Positions 1-12,200 of a DNA stretch of 64,000 nt are shown here, piece by piece. The translations under genes were made by a program, and so were the position numbers. Position 1 is the stretch's first letter; every line of letters begins with the position of its first letter. The notes beneath the pieces are model-generated. The model did no database searches. It was not told the origin of the DNA and was given only the letters and a program-made list of their open reading frames with translations. The stretch is from Marthasterias glacialis (taxonomy: Eukaryota; Echinodermata; Asteroidea; Forcipulatida; Asteriidae): assembly GCA_911728455.2 (NCBI GenBank), contig OU452231.1, positions 2,051,001 to 2,115,000 on the forward strand, given 5' to 3'.

Positions 1-130
1 ATGGGATGATGGGGCGTGACCAGTTTCCCCTTCACCGAGTGTGGGGCGTGACCAGTTTCCCCTTCACCGAGTTTGGGGCGTAAGCAGTTTTCCCCTTCAC
101 TGAGATGGGGGCGTGAGCAGTTCCCCTTAG
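1..130. repeat. Tandem repeat, ~40-bp unit
   Basis: Just over three imperfect copies of a unit containing GGGGCGTGACCAGTTTCCCC followed by TTCACCGAG. The repeat runs into the window edge, so its full length is unknown. No gene is visible here. Confidence 0.75.
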
Positions 131-239
131 ACGAGACAGGCAAGCAGCTGTCGAGGTTCGACCGGTGGGTCCAGTTTCACCCGAAGAGCGTCCAAGAGTA
201 GACGAGGGAGAACGACCAAGAACGATCGGTTTTACCGCT

Positions 240-866
240 AGCTAGTTTAGTAGTGTAAATAACTTTTGTATGTATAAAAAAAAAAAAAAAAAAATATTTA
301 TCACCCTTTACCATGTATAAATCAACAGCTATTTAACTTTGTATAAAAAAAGGGGGTGTACAACTTTAATGCAGGAAGAACCAGTTTATTACGTTATAGT
401 GGTACTCTTTGAAATGTATAAATGAACCGTCCATTTGATTATTGTATAAGAAAATTCTCAGGTAAATCAGTAAATCAGTGTGTATTATGTGTAATTCTAG
501 AAAATTTGATTTTTGTATAAGAAACAAATCTATGCATTGTAATCAGCCAAAGATCACGTAATTTTGTCTTCTGTATAAAGCGAATCAAGTCCATTTCTTC
601 CTGTATATAATTTAAAAGTCCTGACATGTAAAAAAATGTTGCGCATACTTAATGAGCGAATTTTGGTGAAAATTTTACAGCATGCATTCTTGCGCATACT
701 TAATGAGCGAATTTGGTGGAAATTTGACAGGGTTCATTTCTGCGCATATTTAATGAGCAAAAATAGGTGAAGTTCTCAGGGGAGAGTTTTGGTGCATATG
801 TAATTAGCTTAAAGGGGTTGTCTTTAACTTAAAAGGGTTGTTTGTAACTTAAAGGGGTTTTCTTAA
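240..866. repeat. Clustered short repeats (TGTATAA runs; 50-bp and 24-bp tandem units)
   Basis: Three repeat patterns sit side by side. From about 265 to 610 the word TGTATAA recurs roughly every 40-60 bases. From 639 to about 790 there are three copies of a unit of about 50 bp starting TGCGCATACTTAATGAGC. From about 806 to 866 there are three copies of a 24-bp unit with the core TTAAAGGGGTTGT. Such clusters are common near the ends of mobile elements. I see no coding region. Confidence 0.6.
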
Positions 867-869
867 GTT

Positions 870-2060
870 TTGTATTGTATTTAAAGTTGTTAAAGTTTCA
901 TGCACTTCATTTTTATTTGGTATGGCTAAGAGTATGGGGTCATACTCGGCCAAGCTCGGGCCTTTGTAATGGAAGTGCATGAGTTGTTATTGTCATGTGA
1001 CGTCGCACGTGATACGTGAACGACGTAGTTTGTCAGGCGACCTGGTTGCACCAATGGCAGGGTGCAAGGTGGCAGTTCGCGCCACTAAAGGTCAGGTGCA
1101 TTTTAATTGTGCGCAATTTATAGTTTAGTTGGGCTGTTTTGAGCATAATCTTTAAGAAGTTATTTAAGTTTATGTAAGATGTTTTGCGCTGTTGGGCGTG
1201 CAAATTGCAGGCGAGAAAACGAGATAAAAGCTGCTGTTTTGGGGTTGCAGGGCAGTCTGGAGAGTCTAGAGGATTTGTTTGAACATTTATACGAGTTACA
1301 AGTTAAGTTCACAGTGCTAGTGAGAGCCTGCGAGAGCAAGTTTGGAAGCGAGACGTAAGTGTTTGTCTGCTTTGTGAGTTCAGACAGCATTTGTTGCATT
1401 TTTGGAGTGGTGCAAGGGTTCGCCCGTATCACTCGTTGCTGGAATTTAGGCTGTGTTATTTAGGCTTTGCGCGTGCAGGCGATCGTCGTGTTTTAACACA
1501 AGACGATTAGCCGGATACGATACTGCGGTGTAGTTGACAGGGTTAAGTTGAACTACGACCCGAAGGTTGCCGTCGCTGTGTGCGGGGTACACAACTACGG
1601 GATTTGGGTGAAGGCTGCATTGGCAGAGCGAGTTGTGTGGTTGTACCAGGACCGAGCTGTGTGCTCAAGGCCCAGGGGGCTGGCGTATAACTGTTGCATA
1701 TTGTTCTGAGTGCGGGTTGCCGTTCACATAATATTGATTTAGCAGTAATTATTGTGAGTAACTTAAGTCTCGTTTCAAACTGCTGATAGGCTACATTGTT
1801 TTACCCAACTTCTTGAGTTGAAGGTGATTAATAAATAAATTGAGGTCAAGGTCACATAAACTTGTGTCCGATCTGTGTGATTATTTTTAGGGATCTGTGT
1901 GTATTCTGACAGAGAGGTTTACAATTAATTATAATCGGCGGTATACTTCCTCCGAAACGAATCTCGTCCCTCAGCCTTTAGTCCGCTTAGTGACTTTAAC
2001 TTGAGGAAGAAGGAGACAAGGATCAAGTTAATAATTATAGACAGGATAACTGTTTATGCC
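870..2060. repeat. Possible LTR-like or other mobile-element remnant
   Basis: A non-coding stretch with no homology to the rest of the window. It contains an AATAAATAAA polyadenylation-like signal near 1830, about 95 bases before a sequence ending ACAGAGAGGTTTACA, which resembles the R-U5 end of an LTR retrotransposon. I could not find a matching second LTR, a target-site duplication or a primer-binding site, so this is a weak call. The only ORF here (1160-1432, minus, 90 aa) has no recognisable domain. Confidence 0.25.
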
Positions 2061-2318
2061 CGCCACACTAGTATGAAATTAATAATCAGTTAACTTTCAG
2101 ACTGATACCAATGTAAAATAAACTGATGAACGCCAATCCTGTAATCTACCTGTACAACTTTCTCAATGTAGTTGTAACGTGTTTAGCATGATGCTGTTTT
2201 TATAAGAAATAAAGGTACTATTAAAACATTAAATTAGATACTGAGCATGAAATACATCGCAATACATCGGCTTTTAAATTCTTGTCAAGCTCTTACAATG
2301 TGTAAATAACTTGTGGCC

Positions 2319-2417
2319 TTAATTATCCTTGCTTGTTGGTGAACATATCGCAAGGGGAAATTCGTTCACCATTACCTCACACAACTGCAACATTGCAGGC
2401 TTAGCTATCGGAGTGTA
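2319..2417 (-). pseudogene. F-type lectin exon 5, 3' fragment (pseudogene X, distal part)
   Basis: The minus strand reads the last part of a lectin exon 5, ending LQLCEVMVNEFPLAIC followed by SPTSK and a stop codon at 2319-2321. It matches the ends of genes A, B, D, A' and B'. Homology stops abruptly near 2417, where LINE-derived sequence begins, so about 60% of the exon is missing. The 3' flank (2200-2318) also resembles the flanks of the intact genes. It is a broken copy. Confidence 0.8.
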
Positions 2418-2880
2418 TTCCTTCTGCAAGCGGCCTGTCAAGATTTAGTTCCGTTGTTTCACATTCTCTTCCACACCAAGGTTACACCAGTTTCTATGTC
2501 TTTTATTGCTTCATTATTGGTGGTGTTGATATTTTCAAGCTGTGTCCACTTGTCTCGCTTGATTGACATTTTCCACAATTACCTATACCAAATCTCATAC
2601 CAGTATCAGAAGAGTAATGGCGTACAGTTTCAGATCATCCATGTGGCAGGTGGTTTATAATTTTGTCAGGCAGAGCAGTACCTTTTCCAACACTACCAAT
2701 GTTCAACCGTTGTAATTCATTACTGAGAGGATTGAGGGCAATGCAAAACAGGAACGGTGATAATGCATCTACTTGAAAGATTCCACGGGATATCCTAATC
2801 TCAAGTGTGGAGACCTGTTGAGTTTTCCCTTTAGTGGACATTCGGCTGCGGCAACTGGACAGTGTTGTAGTGTGTTGTTG
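2418..2880 (-). mobile_element. Decayed LINE fragment (reverse transcriptase region)
   Basis: The minus strand encodes a short stretch (2635-2841) containing RGIFQVDALSP and FCIALNPLSNELQ, which matches the conserved block before the catalytic motif of non-LTR reverse transcriptases. The expected Y-x-D-D catalytic box after ISHL is not readable; the frame gives HLPHG instead. The remainder is frameshifted. The same fragment recurs at 23.7-24.0 kb (minus) and 45.75-46.1 kb (plus). It is non-functional. Confidence 0.7.
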
Positions 2881-2904
2881 TTGATCACCAGAGATCTAGT
2901 CACA

Positions 2905-4572
2905 TAAGGCACCTTATCAAAACTATTCCGGGGTGACTAGCGGGAAGGATTCTACCCGGGTTGATTTTCTTCCCGAAACAATTTTCTCTGCATTTCATTT
3001 GAACACCGGGATGGTGTCCGGGTGAGAAGTTTGCAATTCAACCAGACCCCAGGCTGTATGTTTACACTATGGCTAATAAACCACAAGCACCTAGATCGTT
3101 ATCTACTGGACATGCTGGAAGCACAGCGGGCGGTCGCTTTGCCAGGCAAGGTCAACATTTGTTGTGGTTTCCCAATGAACACAGTTACATCTAAGTGAGA
3201 GCCAGTATGATTTGTGTACACCTCTACCTATCCTTTTACAGTCAAATGTTTAATGCTTTATTGGTATTCACAGACGTTATTTGAGTCATTGTTTTATACC
3301 ATGCATGTAAAATAGTTCAGCATTGAAAGAGAAATTAAAGAAAAAAAGCATGTATTTTTTCATTATTATGCAGTGAATCCTGCACGCAACCGCATGGTCT
3401 ATTCATAGAGCAATAGAGCAATTGCACTTAGAAGTAGCACGATAAATTACTCCCCTTATAGTTGTTGCACACAACAAATGTGATCTATTTTGTAAAAACA
3501 CTTCTTTGACATTTTGTATCTATTCCATGAATGCCGGTGGGTCACAAAAAAGTGTCCTTTCTACTCATCCTAGTTGTTTAAAGGAAAATCGGTCTGTTCA
3601 GCATGCCATTGTTTTGTCCATATTTATGAACACTGTGAAAGTCAAAATGATGTAGGTCCAATGGCTTTTGGTGAGGTAAGTTGTCAGCCTCAGACCTGTG
3701 ATAACTTTGTAATACCTCAAAACAAAGTGGGATCGATGACAAAGCACGATTTTTTTTTATAAGGACGTCTTTAAAAATTAACTTTGAGTTTAAGATCTAC
3801 CTCCACATACTGTTGATTGCATGCAACATTTGTTCAATTGATTCAGTTGAATTACAAACGTTTTCTCTGGATATCTAACACTTTCATACATTTCAACCAA
3901 ATTATCCACAAAGCTTACCCCTTATCCCATAACTCTGATTGTACTGGTTTCTTATAAGCTGTTATAAGTGAGGTAATTATAGACACTTCCCCCTGCCACC
4001 TTCACTTCAATCCTAGGACTGTGACCTCAAACTGGGTTATCACCCTATCAATTACAGCACCCATTTGGTGTCTGTCACAGGCTGCTGGTGTTATAACAAA
4101 AATTCTGAAGAGCTTGGATGGGGATGAAGCATGCATGAAAGGAAGCCTGAGTGTTTCTTTTTTAATTTCTCAAGAAATACTTGGTCAATTTTTATGATTC
4201 AAATTTGGTTGTGTGGTTACTTTTGACACTCCTCTCTAATCTCATGGAATTGGGGAGAATTTTTGAGTCACTTTTTGTTAATAAAGTCACAGGCAGTAGT
4301 GCCTGATACTACCTGTTCACGCCTAATTACATCCAAACTGGGGAATACTGAAACCACAAGGGCTGTTATACTGAAGTTAAGATCTTATCAGTCACCCAAA
4401 CCGCAGAGTGCTCAGCAGGGGAGTATAAACAATGACCGGGAAAGTAGGCACCAAGTACCGGGAAGATTTGGGAGCGGGTGAAACTTTGTGCATAAAGTGT
4501 CCCGCACAAAATTCTCTGACCGGGTCGATCTTCCCGGTACTTTCCCTGGAATAGTTTTGATAAGGTGCCTAA
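2905..4572. mobile_element. Non-autonomous DNA transposon with ~60-bp terminal inverted repeats
   Basis: The ends are a perfect inverted pair, AGGCACCTTATCAAAACTAT at 2907 and its complement ending at 4570. The match continues imperfectly inward for about 60 bp through CCGGGAAG and GACCCGG. The element interrupts the LINE fragment: the uninterrupted sequence is seen at about 24,020-24,040, which gives the insertion point and dates it after the LINE copy was duplicated. No transposase-like ORF is present (the longest is about 108 aa), so it is non-autonomous. A clear target duplication is not visible beyond one to three A/T bases. Confidence 0.75.
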
Positions 4573-4870
4573 TCGTTGTTGGGTTAATTCAAACGCAGGA
4601 TGGAGAGTTTGCCAATGCTGATGCAACCTCTTACGGTAGGCTCCATGGTTGGACAAAGCAGTGAAGCTAAATGATCTTTTCAGCGTCTTCATTTATTGGC
4701 GAGGTCCATATTCGACTCTGACGTGTTTGTCTTGTAAGGTGTAACCAGCAAAAGACAGCTGTAGAATCCGATGAAGTTTTTTGTGCCCTCAACTCGATAG
4801 CCTGTGCTGGTTGTCTGGACATTTCCCAAGTCACACGAGCATTGTTGGAATTGGGCGAGGAACTATTATT
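4573..4870 (-). mobile_element. Decayed LINE fragment, continuation past the TIR insertion
   Basis: This resumes the LINE homology broken by the TIR element. The minus strand encodes AYRKRLHQHWQT followed by ELTQQ, the same peptide seen at 24,023-24,217 (minus) and 45,553-45,735 (plus). Stops and frameshifts are present. Confidence 0.6.
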
Positions 4871-5280
4871 ATCATTTTAATTTCGGTATTACCGTAATCC
4901 CCCGTAGCCTAACATACTCGTGTACTGTACTAGTAAAAGCACATTTCCTGTTATTGTCTTTAAGAGACATCAATTAATTACATCAATTAATTAACTCGTT
5001 CCAGTCGACTTAAAGCTCTTGGGAAGGACGAGTTGAGTAATTAACTTAATATTCATATTGCGCTGTTCTAATAATACCGCTTTACACCACTTTACATCAT
5101 TACCAAATTCGAGTTTGAACCGTGTGTGTTCTACCATAGATCCGGGTCAGGATCAACGATCCGTTCGTATAACTCTTCTTAGGGATTAATGCAAACAGGC
5201 AACTACCTAAAATTAATTAAAAAAATCATTAAAATTTAAAATTAAAAACTGTTTACAAATAAAGTCAATGCAATTCTTCA
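4870..5280 (-). repeat. Duplicated 3' flank of a C-type lectin-cluster gene
   Basis: This stretch matches the sequence downstream of gene C (about 24,330-25,330), shortened by deletions. Shared landmarks are the GTGTACTGTACTAGTAAAAG segment and the TAGATCCGSGTCAGGATCA segment. No gene lies in it. In intact C this flank is followed by exon 5. Here it runs straight into a remnant of exon 2, so exons 5, 4, 3 and most of 2 have been lost. Confidence 0.6.
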
Positions 5281-5284
5281 AATT

Positions 5285-5709
5285 GACACGTCTTGGCTGT
5301 CACCTCTACAGTGATAAAGTAGACTATTGAGGAAAAAAAGTGAAAGATGAAAGGATCGCTGTTTTAAAAGTCTCAGATGCTGAAAACCAGACAACTCTTA
5401 AACTTCTTTCGTGAAGTCAAAAGTGCATGCCCTAATGGTAATTGATAACAACAAAAATCGTAGAAATTAAAAAACAAATCATAGTAAAATATTGACGAAA
5501 GGTCAGCACTCGAACTTGCTCATTGCCGTCCATTCTACGGGGGGTGGGTGGGTGTGACGTCACACTAGCCATTGTTCCAAATTGATATCACCTAACCGCT
5601 AAGAATATATTACAGTTATAGATCTAATTAAAATTAATTCTAATTAAAGAGATGACTTACCACAGAATAGAGTCCACATAATTTTTGTCATCCAAGTAAA
5701 CTGCGTCAT
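5285..5709 (-). pseudogene. Chimeric lectin gene remnant: exon 1 plus start of exon 2 (pseudogene X, proximal part)
   Basis: On the minus strand an intact exon 1 (5661-5709) encodes MTQFTWMTKIMWTLFC and ends at a GTAAGT donor in phase 1. Intron 1 begins like that of gene B (CATTGCCGTCCATTCTACG, about 5525). It then switches to intron-1 sequence of gene C type (about 5480 downwards) and reaches a C-type acceptor at 5306. Only about seven codons of exon 2 remain (VTAKTC) before homology ends at about 5285. The piece is therefore a B/C recombinant with the rest of the gene deleted. It cannot make a lectin. Confidence 0.75.
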
Positions 5710-5732
5710 TATCTGCAGCGTTGATTGCTTTT

Positions 5733-5736
5733 ATTA

Positions 5737-5766
<30 letters not shown>
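5733..5766. repeat. (TTA)n microsatellite
   Basis: About ten uninterrupted ATT/TTA triplets just upstream of exon 1 of pseudogene X. Confidence 0.9.
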
Positions 5767-5767
<1 letters not shown>

Positions 5768-5935
5768 GCAAGCGTTTTTACATTTCAAGCAATTGTGACA
5801 TTAAATTTAAAAATAAAAATCATTCACAACTGTTTCTTAAGATATTCATGAGAGCCATTGACTCATAGAGGAATACGCTCAGGACATGACTCCTTCCCAA
5901 AACTGTAGACTTTTCGGAGAGTGTGCGTCTTTCTA

Positions 5936-6140
5936 TTAACCACACGATCCAGATTGCATCAAGCGACCAAAAGACCCCGTAATAATTTAGAGGATTTTAA
6001 ATAACGGAGTTAAACCACAACACGAATAATCCACCCAAGGCTTAGTCGCCATGACGAAGAGACTCTTCATAAGATATCAAACAATACGACATTTTCATAT
6101 CGGCAACCTTGACATTTTCATGTCTGGGCACGTAACGAGA
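5936..6140 (-). promoter_or_regulatory. Conserved upstream promoter block, pseudogene X copy
   Basis: About 230-430 bases upstream of exon 1 of X lies the block shared with A, B, B', A' and E. It contains the imperfect palindrome GAAGAGTCTCTTC (minus-strand reading, at about 6056-6068) followed by GTCATGGCGACTAAGCC. The TATA-like TTAATAGAAAGACGC near 5930 corresponds to TTAATAAAAGACGC in the other genes. Conservation among all A/B-type paralogues suggests a cis-regulatory role; no factor is identified. Confidence 0.5.
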
Positions 6141-7025
6141 GAGCCTACCTTCTTAGATCTTCCATGATTGTCATGCAGTTTAGGTTAGTTTTAACTAACA
6201 AGGACCATTGTTACAAAAAACAGAAATACTTCGCCCTTTTGGGTCTCGTATAAACTGGTTTGGAAATGTCTTTTTATGACTTTCTATTATCGTTACTTTT
6301 ATCATTATTCATTGTTATTGTAATTTTCAGTTTTTGAAAATTAATTACATTTACGTTCATGACGCACGTTTGTCTTACCATTGTGTGTGGGAGGGAGGTT
6401 GGGGGCTGTCTGCTCCGGAAAATTGTTCATAACAAACAATAGTGTGCATCGAATATTGTTTGTTTAATTTCTTCACTTTTTTTTTAAGGCTAAAAGAATA
6501 AAGGCTGTTGTCAGAATACAGTCTGTAATCTAGTCGATAATAGTGATGGTCTGCAGTGGCAGCGGTTGGGAGGCGACGTGGATGGGGGTATGAGGGCCTG
6601 TCTGCTTCCAGAAAATCATTCATAATAAAAACAGTACAGTGTGCATTTGAATAAAAACAGTACAGTATCAGAACAAATAATTACTGCTGCATGTCATCTT
6701 TATTAAGATGAATTTATTAATGAGCTTATCATGAGAGGATAAGAACCAATTGGGACAAAAGGTATGAGTAGCTAAACCCATTCATAATGAAAATGAGAAA
6801 CTTGGTTTGAAAGAAATTATGAATGCAATAAATGCAAATGATGTGAAATAATGACTAAAATAAAACTCCTGTTCTGTAGTGTAATGGTTTGTATAATGCA
6901 ATGTTTGTATGATAGTAGTTATGCAGTTGTTTTTGTTGTGGGTTATCTCACACTGTGATATCGCCATCTGAAGGGTAGGAGAAGGCCCGTATAGAACATG
7001 TAATAATGATACGCAGTTCTTATAT

Positions 7026-7298
7026 AGGGCTTTATCACACGCGATGGGGGGTCTCAAAACGCTCAGTGTTTTCCCCTGCCATGTAGGCGGAGTTACGTTT
7101 TGAGGTGTGAGACCTGTTCCTTTACATAGCACAATGTAATGGTTTACAAGGTGCTATTGCGCAATAGGGCTTTATCACACCCGATGGAGGTCTCAAAACG
7201 CTCAGTATTTGTCATGCAAAGTATGCGGAGTTAGGTTTTGAAGTATGAGACCTGTTCCTTTACATATCACAATGTAACGGTTAACAAGGTGCTGTGAA
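7026..7298. repeat. Direct tandem duplication, ~140-bp unit
   Basis: Two adjacent copies (7026-7166 and 7167-7298) of a segment beginning GGGCTTTATCACAC and containing GAGACCTGTTCCTTTACAT. A single copy occurs at about 15,748-15,890, and an inverted one at about 54,030-54,180. It is part of the dispersed sequence lying between genes of the cluster. Confidence 0.75.
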
Positions 7299-7299
7299 A

Positions 7300-7560
7300 A
7301 AATCTACAGCCAATCAAACCAGGAACACTGGGGCGAACCCCTTCTCTTTGCGATAAGTGCACTGGGTTCTTTTACGTGCATTTACACAACATACGGGACC
7401 TCCGGCTTTACGTCCCATCTGAAGGACGCAGCAATACTGGTTAATTGTCTTGCTTAAGGACTCATGTCATGACCAGCACTGGAACCCACATTCTGCTGAT
7501 CAAAAACACCAGAGCTTGAGTCCGAAGTTATTATCTGCTCGGCCATGACACGCAAACAGA
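7300..7560 (-). mobile_element. tRNA-derived SINE
   Basis: Read on the minus strand, the right end begins with a tRNA-Leu-like head. An A-box-like GGCCGAGCAGATAA and a B-box-like GTGGGTTCCAGTGC are followed by AGCAAGACAATTAACC and a conserved tail with GGGACGTAAAGCCGG. The same head, better preserved, occurs at 28,165-28,290 and 41,280-41,405. It is a transcriptionally inert-looking, mutated copy. Confidence 0.65.
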
Positions 7561-8165
7561 AGTACCTACTCTCTAAATGTAAAAGAGGGGAAATTTCACT
7601 CGCTTGCCAGAGTGGTGTCAGTTTGGCTCTTTTGAGAGTGAAACTCACTGTTCACCACTCTTTTTTGAGTGAATCTAGTCAAAATACATGTTTTTCACTC
7701 TAAAAAGAGTTGTCCGCCATAATGATGGCTCCTTGCAAGAGTGGTATGGTGGACAAAAAGAGTGGTTTTCACTCTTATACATTAATCCGAGCAGTAATTT
7801 TGTAAGTAAATTTGAAGTTCTTTGAGGTTGAAAAGGCTGAAATTTTAATTGACGGACTGTTTTGTTCCAAAATCAGGAACATATTCCCATAACTCAGGGA
7901 GAGGGTAACAAGAATGATATGCAAAAAAAAAAAACATGAAATAATAAGCTGAGGTGTTTACACGATAGTAGTGTGATAACAATGATTCATAAATACTAAA
8001 TATACTTTAAACATTTTGCCTCTCTTTCAGCTTATTGAACAAGAAAATATATTTTGAAATGCAAGTGACAATTCTTTTTTTCTGAAAGCCCCAGCTCAAC
8101 ATTGATAGAGAGTGTGTAAATGCTTCCATTCTTTGCACAGATCAAGATATTTGTAATAAAACCAA
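7561..8165. other. Intergenic DNA with repeated AAGAGTG/CACTCT words
   Basis: No coding region is visible. Between about 7610 and 7775 the words AAGAGTGG and CACTCTT recur in both orientations and can fold into hairpins, so this may be a small decayed MITE. The remainder (7780-8165) is AT-rich and featureless. Confidence 0.4.
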
Positions 8166-8169
8166 CATT

Positions 8170-9236
8170 TTGTCTCACGAGAGAGGTGGGGCGTCCTCTT
8201 CCCCGCTAGTTACGCCACTGCGTTTGAGAGAAGCACTAAACATCATGCCCAAAATACACAAGTTTAAGTTCCTGTTTTTCACAAGAGTTTTGTCACCAGA
8301 TAAGAGCCCACAGTCTACTGACAAACCTCAGCCATTCAGCACCCAACATTCAGTCCAACCAATCACAGCAGTCTCCATTCTATTGTCTCTACAAGGATAA
8401 CCATTTCAAACACTCTTTAGCAAATATATCTCAACAATAACTACTATAGCATAGCTATTCAGCGATAAACAACAATGATTAGGCCTTCATAAATACTTTT
8501 AAAGCAAATCCCTGATCCACTGTGAAGCTAAATTCCCCAGCTCCCTAACCTACTCTGAGGCAGTAGATACATAGCAAGACAAGTTCTCACCAGAACCGAA
8601 CCTAGTCAGTGAAAGTAAATGAATGGTAGTAGTACAGCAAACCGACAACAACAGATATGGAACAGCTATATCATCGAAAACTATTTATAGTCAAAAACAC
8701 GTCATCTTACTTTTATCTAAAAACAAGATTTTCCATATTCAGAGAAAACGTTTAATAAATTGAAAATACTTGGTCTAATTGTTTTACTGGTAATAGTTAG
8801 AGTTAGTCATTAGGCAAAAAACAAATGATTACGAAGTATTTTAAGCAACTAAATTTAGTGTAAACTAAGAAAATGTTTGAACGTCAATAATGTATCATCT
8901 TTTCTTTAAGTTACAAGGTGTACAGTTTAATGATAAAATAAACATATAGTTATACATTTAGTTTTGCATTAGACTGACAATCTGATAAAGGGTTATTAAA
9001 ACTTGTCTCCAGACAAAATATGATCATCTGCTCTTAATACATTCTTAATGTCGTTCTAATGTTTGAGGAGGTTGTGTGTTTGTTACAAGGTATTCAGATA
9101 TTACTGTGACATCTTATAACATCTTAACAAATTTGTTACAAATATTAAGATAATGTTCATGAAATACATTACGATACAAATCGATTTTTAATTAATTTCA
9201 TATCAAGCTCTTACACTGTGTAAGTAATTTGTGGAC
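8170..9236 (-). repeat. 3' flank of gene A, inverted copy of the D 3' flank
   Basis: This non-coding stretch downstream of gene A is an inverted homologue of about 35,840-39,060, downstream of gene D. Paired landmarks include GCTATGTATCTACTGCCTC (complement at about 8555; plus at 38,407) and the AGAGCAGATGATCAT word. It serves as the uninterrupted reference for two DNA elements inserted on the D side. No gene is visible. Confidence 0.7.
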
Positions 9237-12200
9237 TTAATTGCCCTTGCTTGTGGGTGAACAGATTGTAAGTGGAAATTCTTTCACCGTTATCTCACAT
9301 AGTTGCAGCAGTGCAACCGTCGATTTTGGTATGTCTACAAAGACATAACGCGCCCTCACTGGCGGGTCACATTTCAACTCAATAATGCCACCACGTGGTG
9401 CAGCCTGTTCAGCCGTCACTGGTTCACCGCAAATGGTGTTGTTGGTTACGATGGGGTCCATTCCTGCTCTAGCAACGGCACCAGTCAAACGCTCGCCTGC
9501 AAATTAAATTAATGATAAGCACATAATTATTTTTGGTTGGGCGGAAAGTCTTTAGGCATTATTTGTATAAACCTCTCTTAGGTTTTCCCGGCCAAATTCA
9601 GCAAAATATCATTCAATTTCATTATTGCGCTTTCAAATTCACGCAATTTCTCTAACTCAGTCAAACTAGGGTTTCTCTTTCAGTATTATTGCATTCAATT
9701 TCGTTTTCGTGCATTCGGGATCCCTTTCTTTTCATTCTATTTTGTTTATACACATTCAATATGAGAAGATTGCCATTCTTATGTTGAATATCTACTACCT
9801 TTTCCCAATAGGTGCAATCAAATTCAGAGTCATCGAAGCGCTCTGCGATTTTGCACCTAATGTTCGTTTCTTTTTCGTTTATGGGTAACGGATTTCAACA
9901 TTTTGAGCGTTCAAATTCAACATGAGTTTGATACGGCTTATGCTTGCGTTTAAAGTTAGCGATAATGTTCTTTTTACGGCAGTTGCGTGAATAATCTGTC
10001 TTATGAGTTTTTAATTTAATTCTTATATTTGGTCTTAATTGCAAATGTTTTCCTTTTACTTTGTTACACACTACAAAAATTAGATTGAAAATCACTCTAA
10101 TTAGATGAAAAAAAAAAAACGTTTTTCGATTGAGGCCAGGGTCAAACATTTTGCATTTTCTCCTAGTTTCAATCGAATAGAGTAAATTTTAATCAAAAAC
10201 TCATTAAGAGAGTACCCCATGATTAAACTTTAAAATGTGTCTAAGAACAGTTAAATAAAGTTTTATGGCATTACACAAAACAATAAACAATACAATGATC
10301 TTGCAAATAAACTCTCGAATACTTCAATCAGCCTTCCTCTATCTACAGTGCTCAATCTTCGTACGACCACGGGCAGACATTATTTTCTGCTTCAAAATCG
10401 TATATTTAGTGAGAGGTAAAACTCGGCAACAGTGTAGAAATGAATTCCCATCATAATATCCTAACTTTATATATAGGCAAATACGTACCAGAAAGGGCAT
10501 TCCGAAGAAACAAATTTGAATGCAAACATTTCTAAAATGTTTGCCAGTTGCTGTCTTTGACGAAATTGAATGAACTAAGTGACCATTTTAAATTGAATGA
10601 TTTTATTTGTCAAATGAATGCTCACGTGTCGGAATTGAATGACACTTTTTAACTGTTGAATGTTGATGTACCTGAGGATTTATTTTCAAGCAAAATTGAA
10701 TGACCCCGGTATAAACTTGAATGGATTTTTGTTTAAATAAGCAGGGAAAACCTATATTTTCGCTAGTTGTTTCATGCTTAATAATTCATGTAAGTGCTTG
10801 AAAGGAAAAGCACCAATAGGACTTTAGGAATGGTAGATTTTAGGTCGTAGGATAATTGATACAATAATGTGAACATCTTTTTTAGATTTAGGATGCATAT
10901 TTAGAAGCGTCCTGCCCGGCAACTCAGCTCATATCGGCTCTTTTAGCGAATAAAACGATTAACTTACTACAACAGAATATCCGATTGATGATTGTGATGG
11001 TCCTGATGCAATGCTCACCCTCAAGATCAACTCTCCACCAAGGGTCATACTCTTGTTCGTTTTCTGTTCGCCGCCAGAAATTAAACACACATATTTAAAC
11101 TCTTACCCCAAACTAGCTATCAATCACAGTTGAAATTATGCAGTAATGCAAGCGAAATATTACACAATTGTCGAGGTATCGATTACACGATCAATGTATT
11201 ATTTTTCAAAGTTTATCACACATTGTATCCTCAATGCTCTACTTTGCTTGAATCATTGTGATTTAGAAAGTGGAAATGTGTGATGAAACAACAGGCGCTG
11301 ATCCAGGACAAGAGACCGCAGATTGTCTTCCCTATATTCACCCCTGAAAACCAGAATTAATGATCCAAATATCACAATGGATGTTTTTGTTTTCAACATT
11401 AAAATAGTTCAGGCGTGCCCGTGTCAAAATCCCTGGATCCGCGCCTGTACAAGGTATAGACCGATTGCGCGACAATGTTTACATGCTGTCACGTGACCCC
11501 CTATTGGGTTTGACGTCATACAGCTGATGAAAAATACGTGTAAAAGCATAGGCCGTGACACAAAGTGAGTACGAAAACAGTCGATTTTTAACTTTCGTTA
11601 AGCGATGAATTAGTTAATCAGCCCCTTTATTTAAAGTAGTACGTTGTGGCATTAATTTAAATCACATCTCTGTTTCATAATTTAACAGGATTCTACTAAA
11701 AAGAATTTTTTTTTAGCCATGCACTACCGGCGTCGGACGACTTTTATGTAGCCACCCGTGTGTTATTTTGTTTGTAATGTTGGCCTAAATCACTGTAAAA
11801 AAAAGGATAAACAGCGTTGGAAAAGTGAGCATTAATACCTAGCCTGCAGAATTTCAAATAGGCATAGGAATCACACAGTTTTGGAAAGCAATAATATCTT
11901 TGGAGGCTTTCAGCTTCAAAACTTTGAAATTTTTGTGTTGAAAAGTGTGTAGTGATTGCGGTTGTCTGGCCTAACATTTCGTCGCGTGCTGTACACATCG
12001 TGCACATTATTATACGGTACTTTTACAATTTCCAAGACTTGCTGGAACTGTCCTGGCTGGCTTTATTCAGCCGCTTGAAGGTCTCTGGTACAAACTCTGG
12101 AATATGTTTCACAGATTTCGAGCAAGAAAAGCCTCGATCGAATAAACTAAATGCATTAATCAACGTGTACCGTACCACGCTTTCCTATGGAGGATGTCGT

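Noticed and set aside
639..790. Regularly spaced repeats as a CRISPR array
   Set aside because: Only three degenerate copies in head-to-tail arrangement, no spacer pattern, and the window is eukaryotic.
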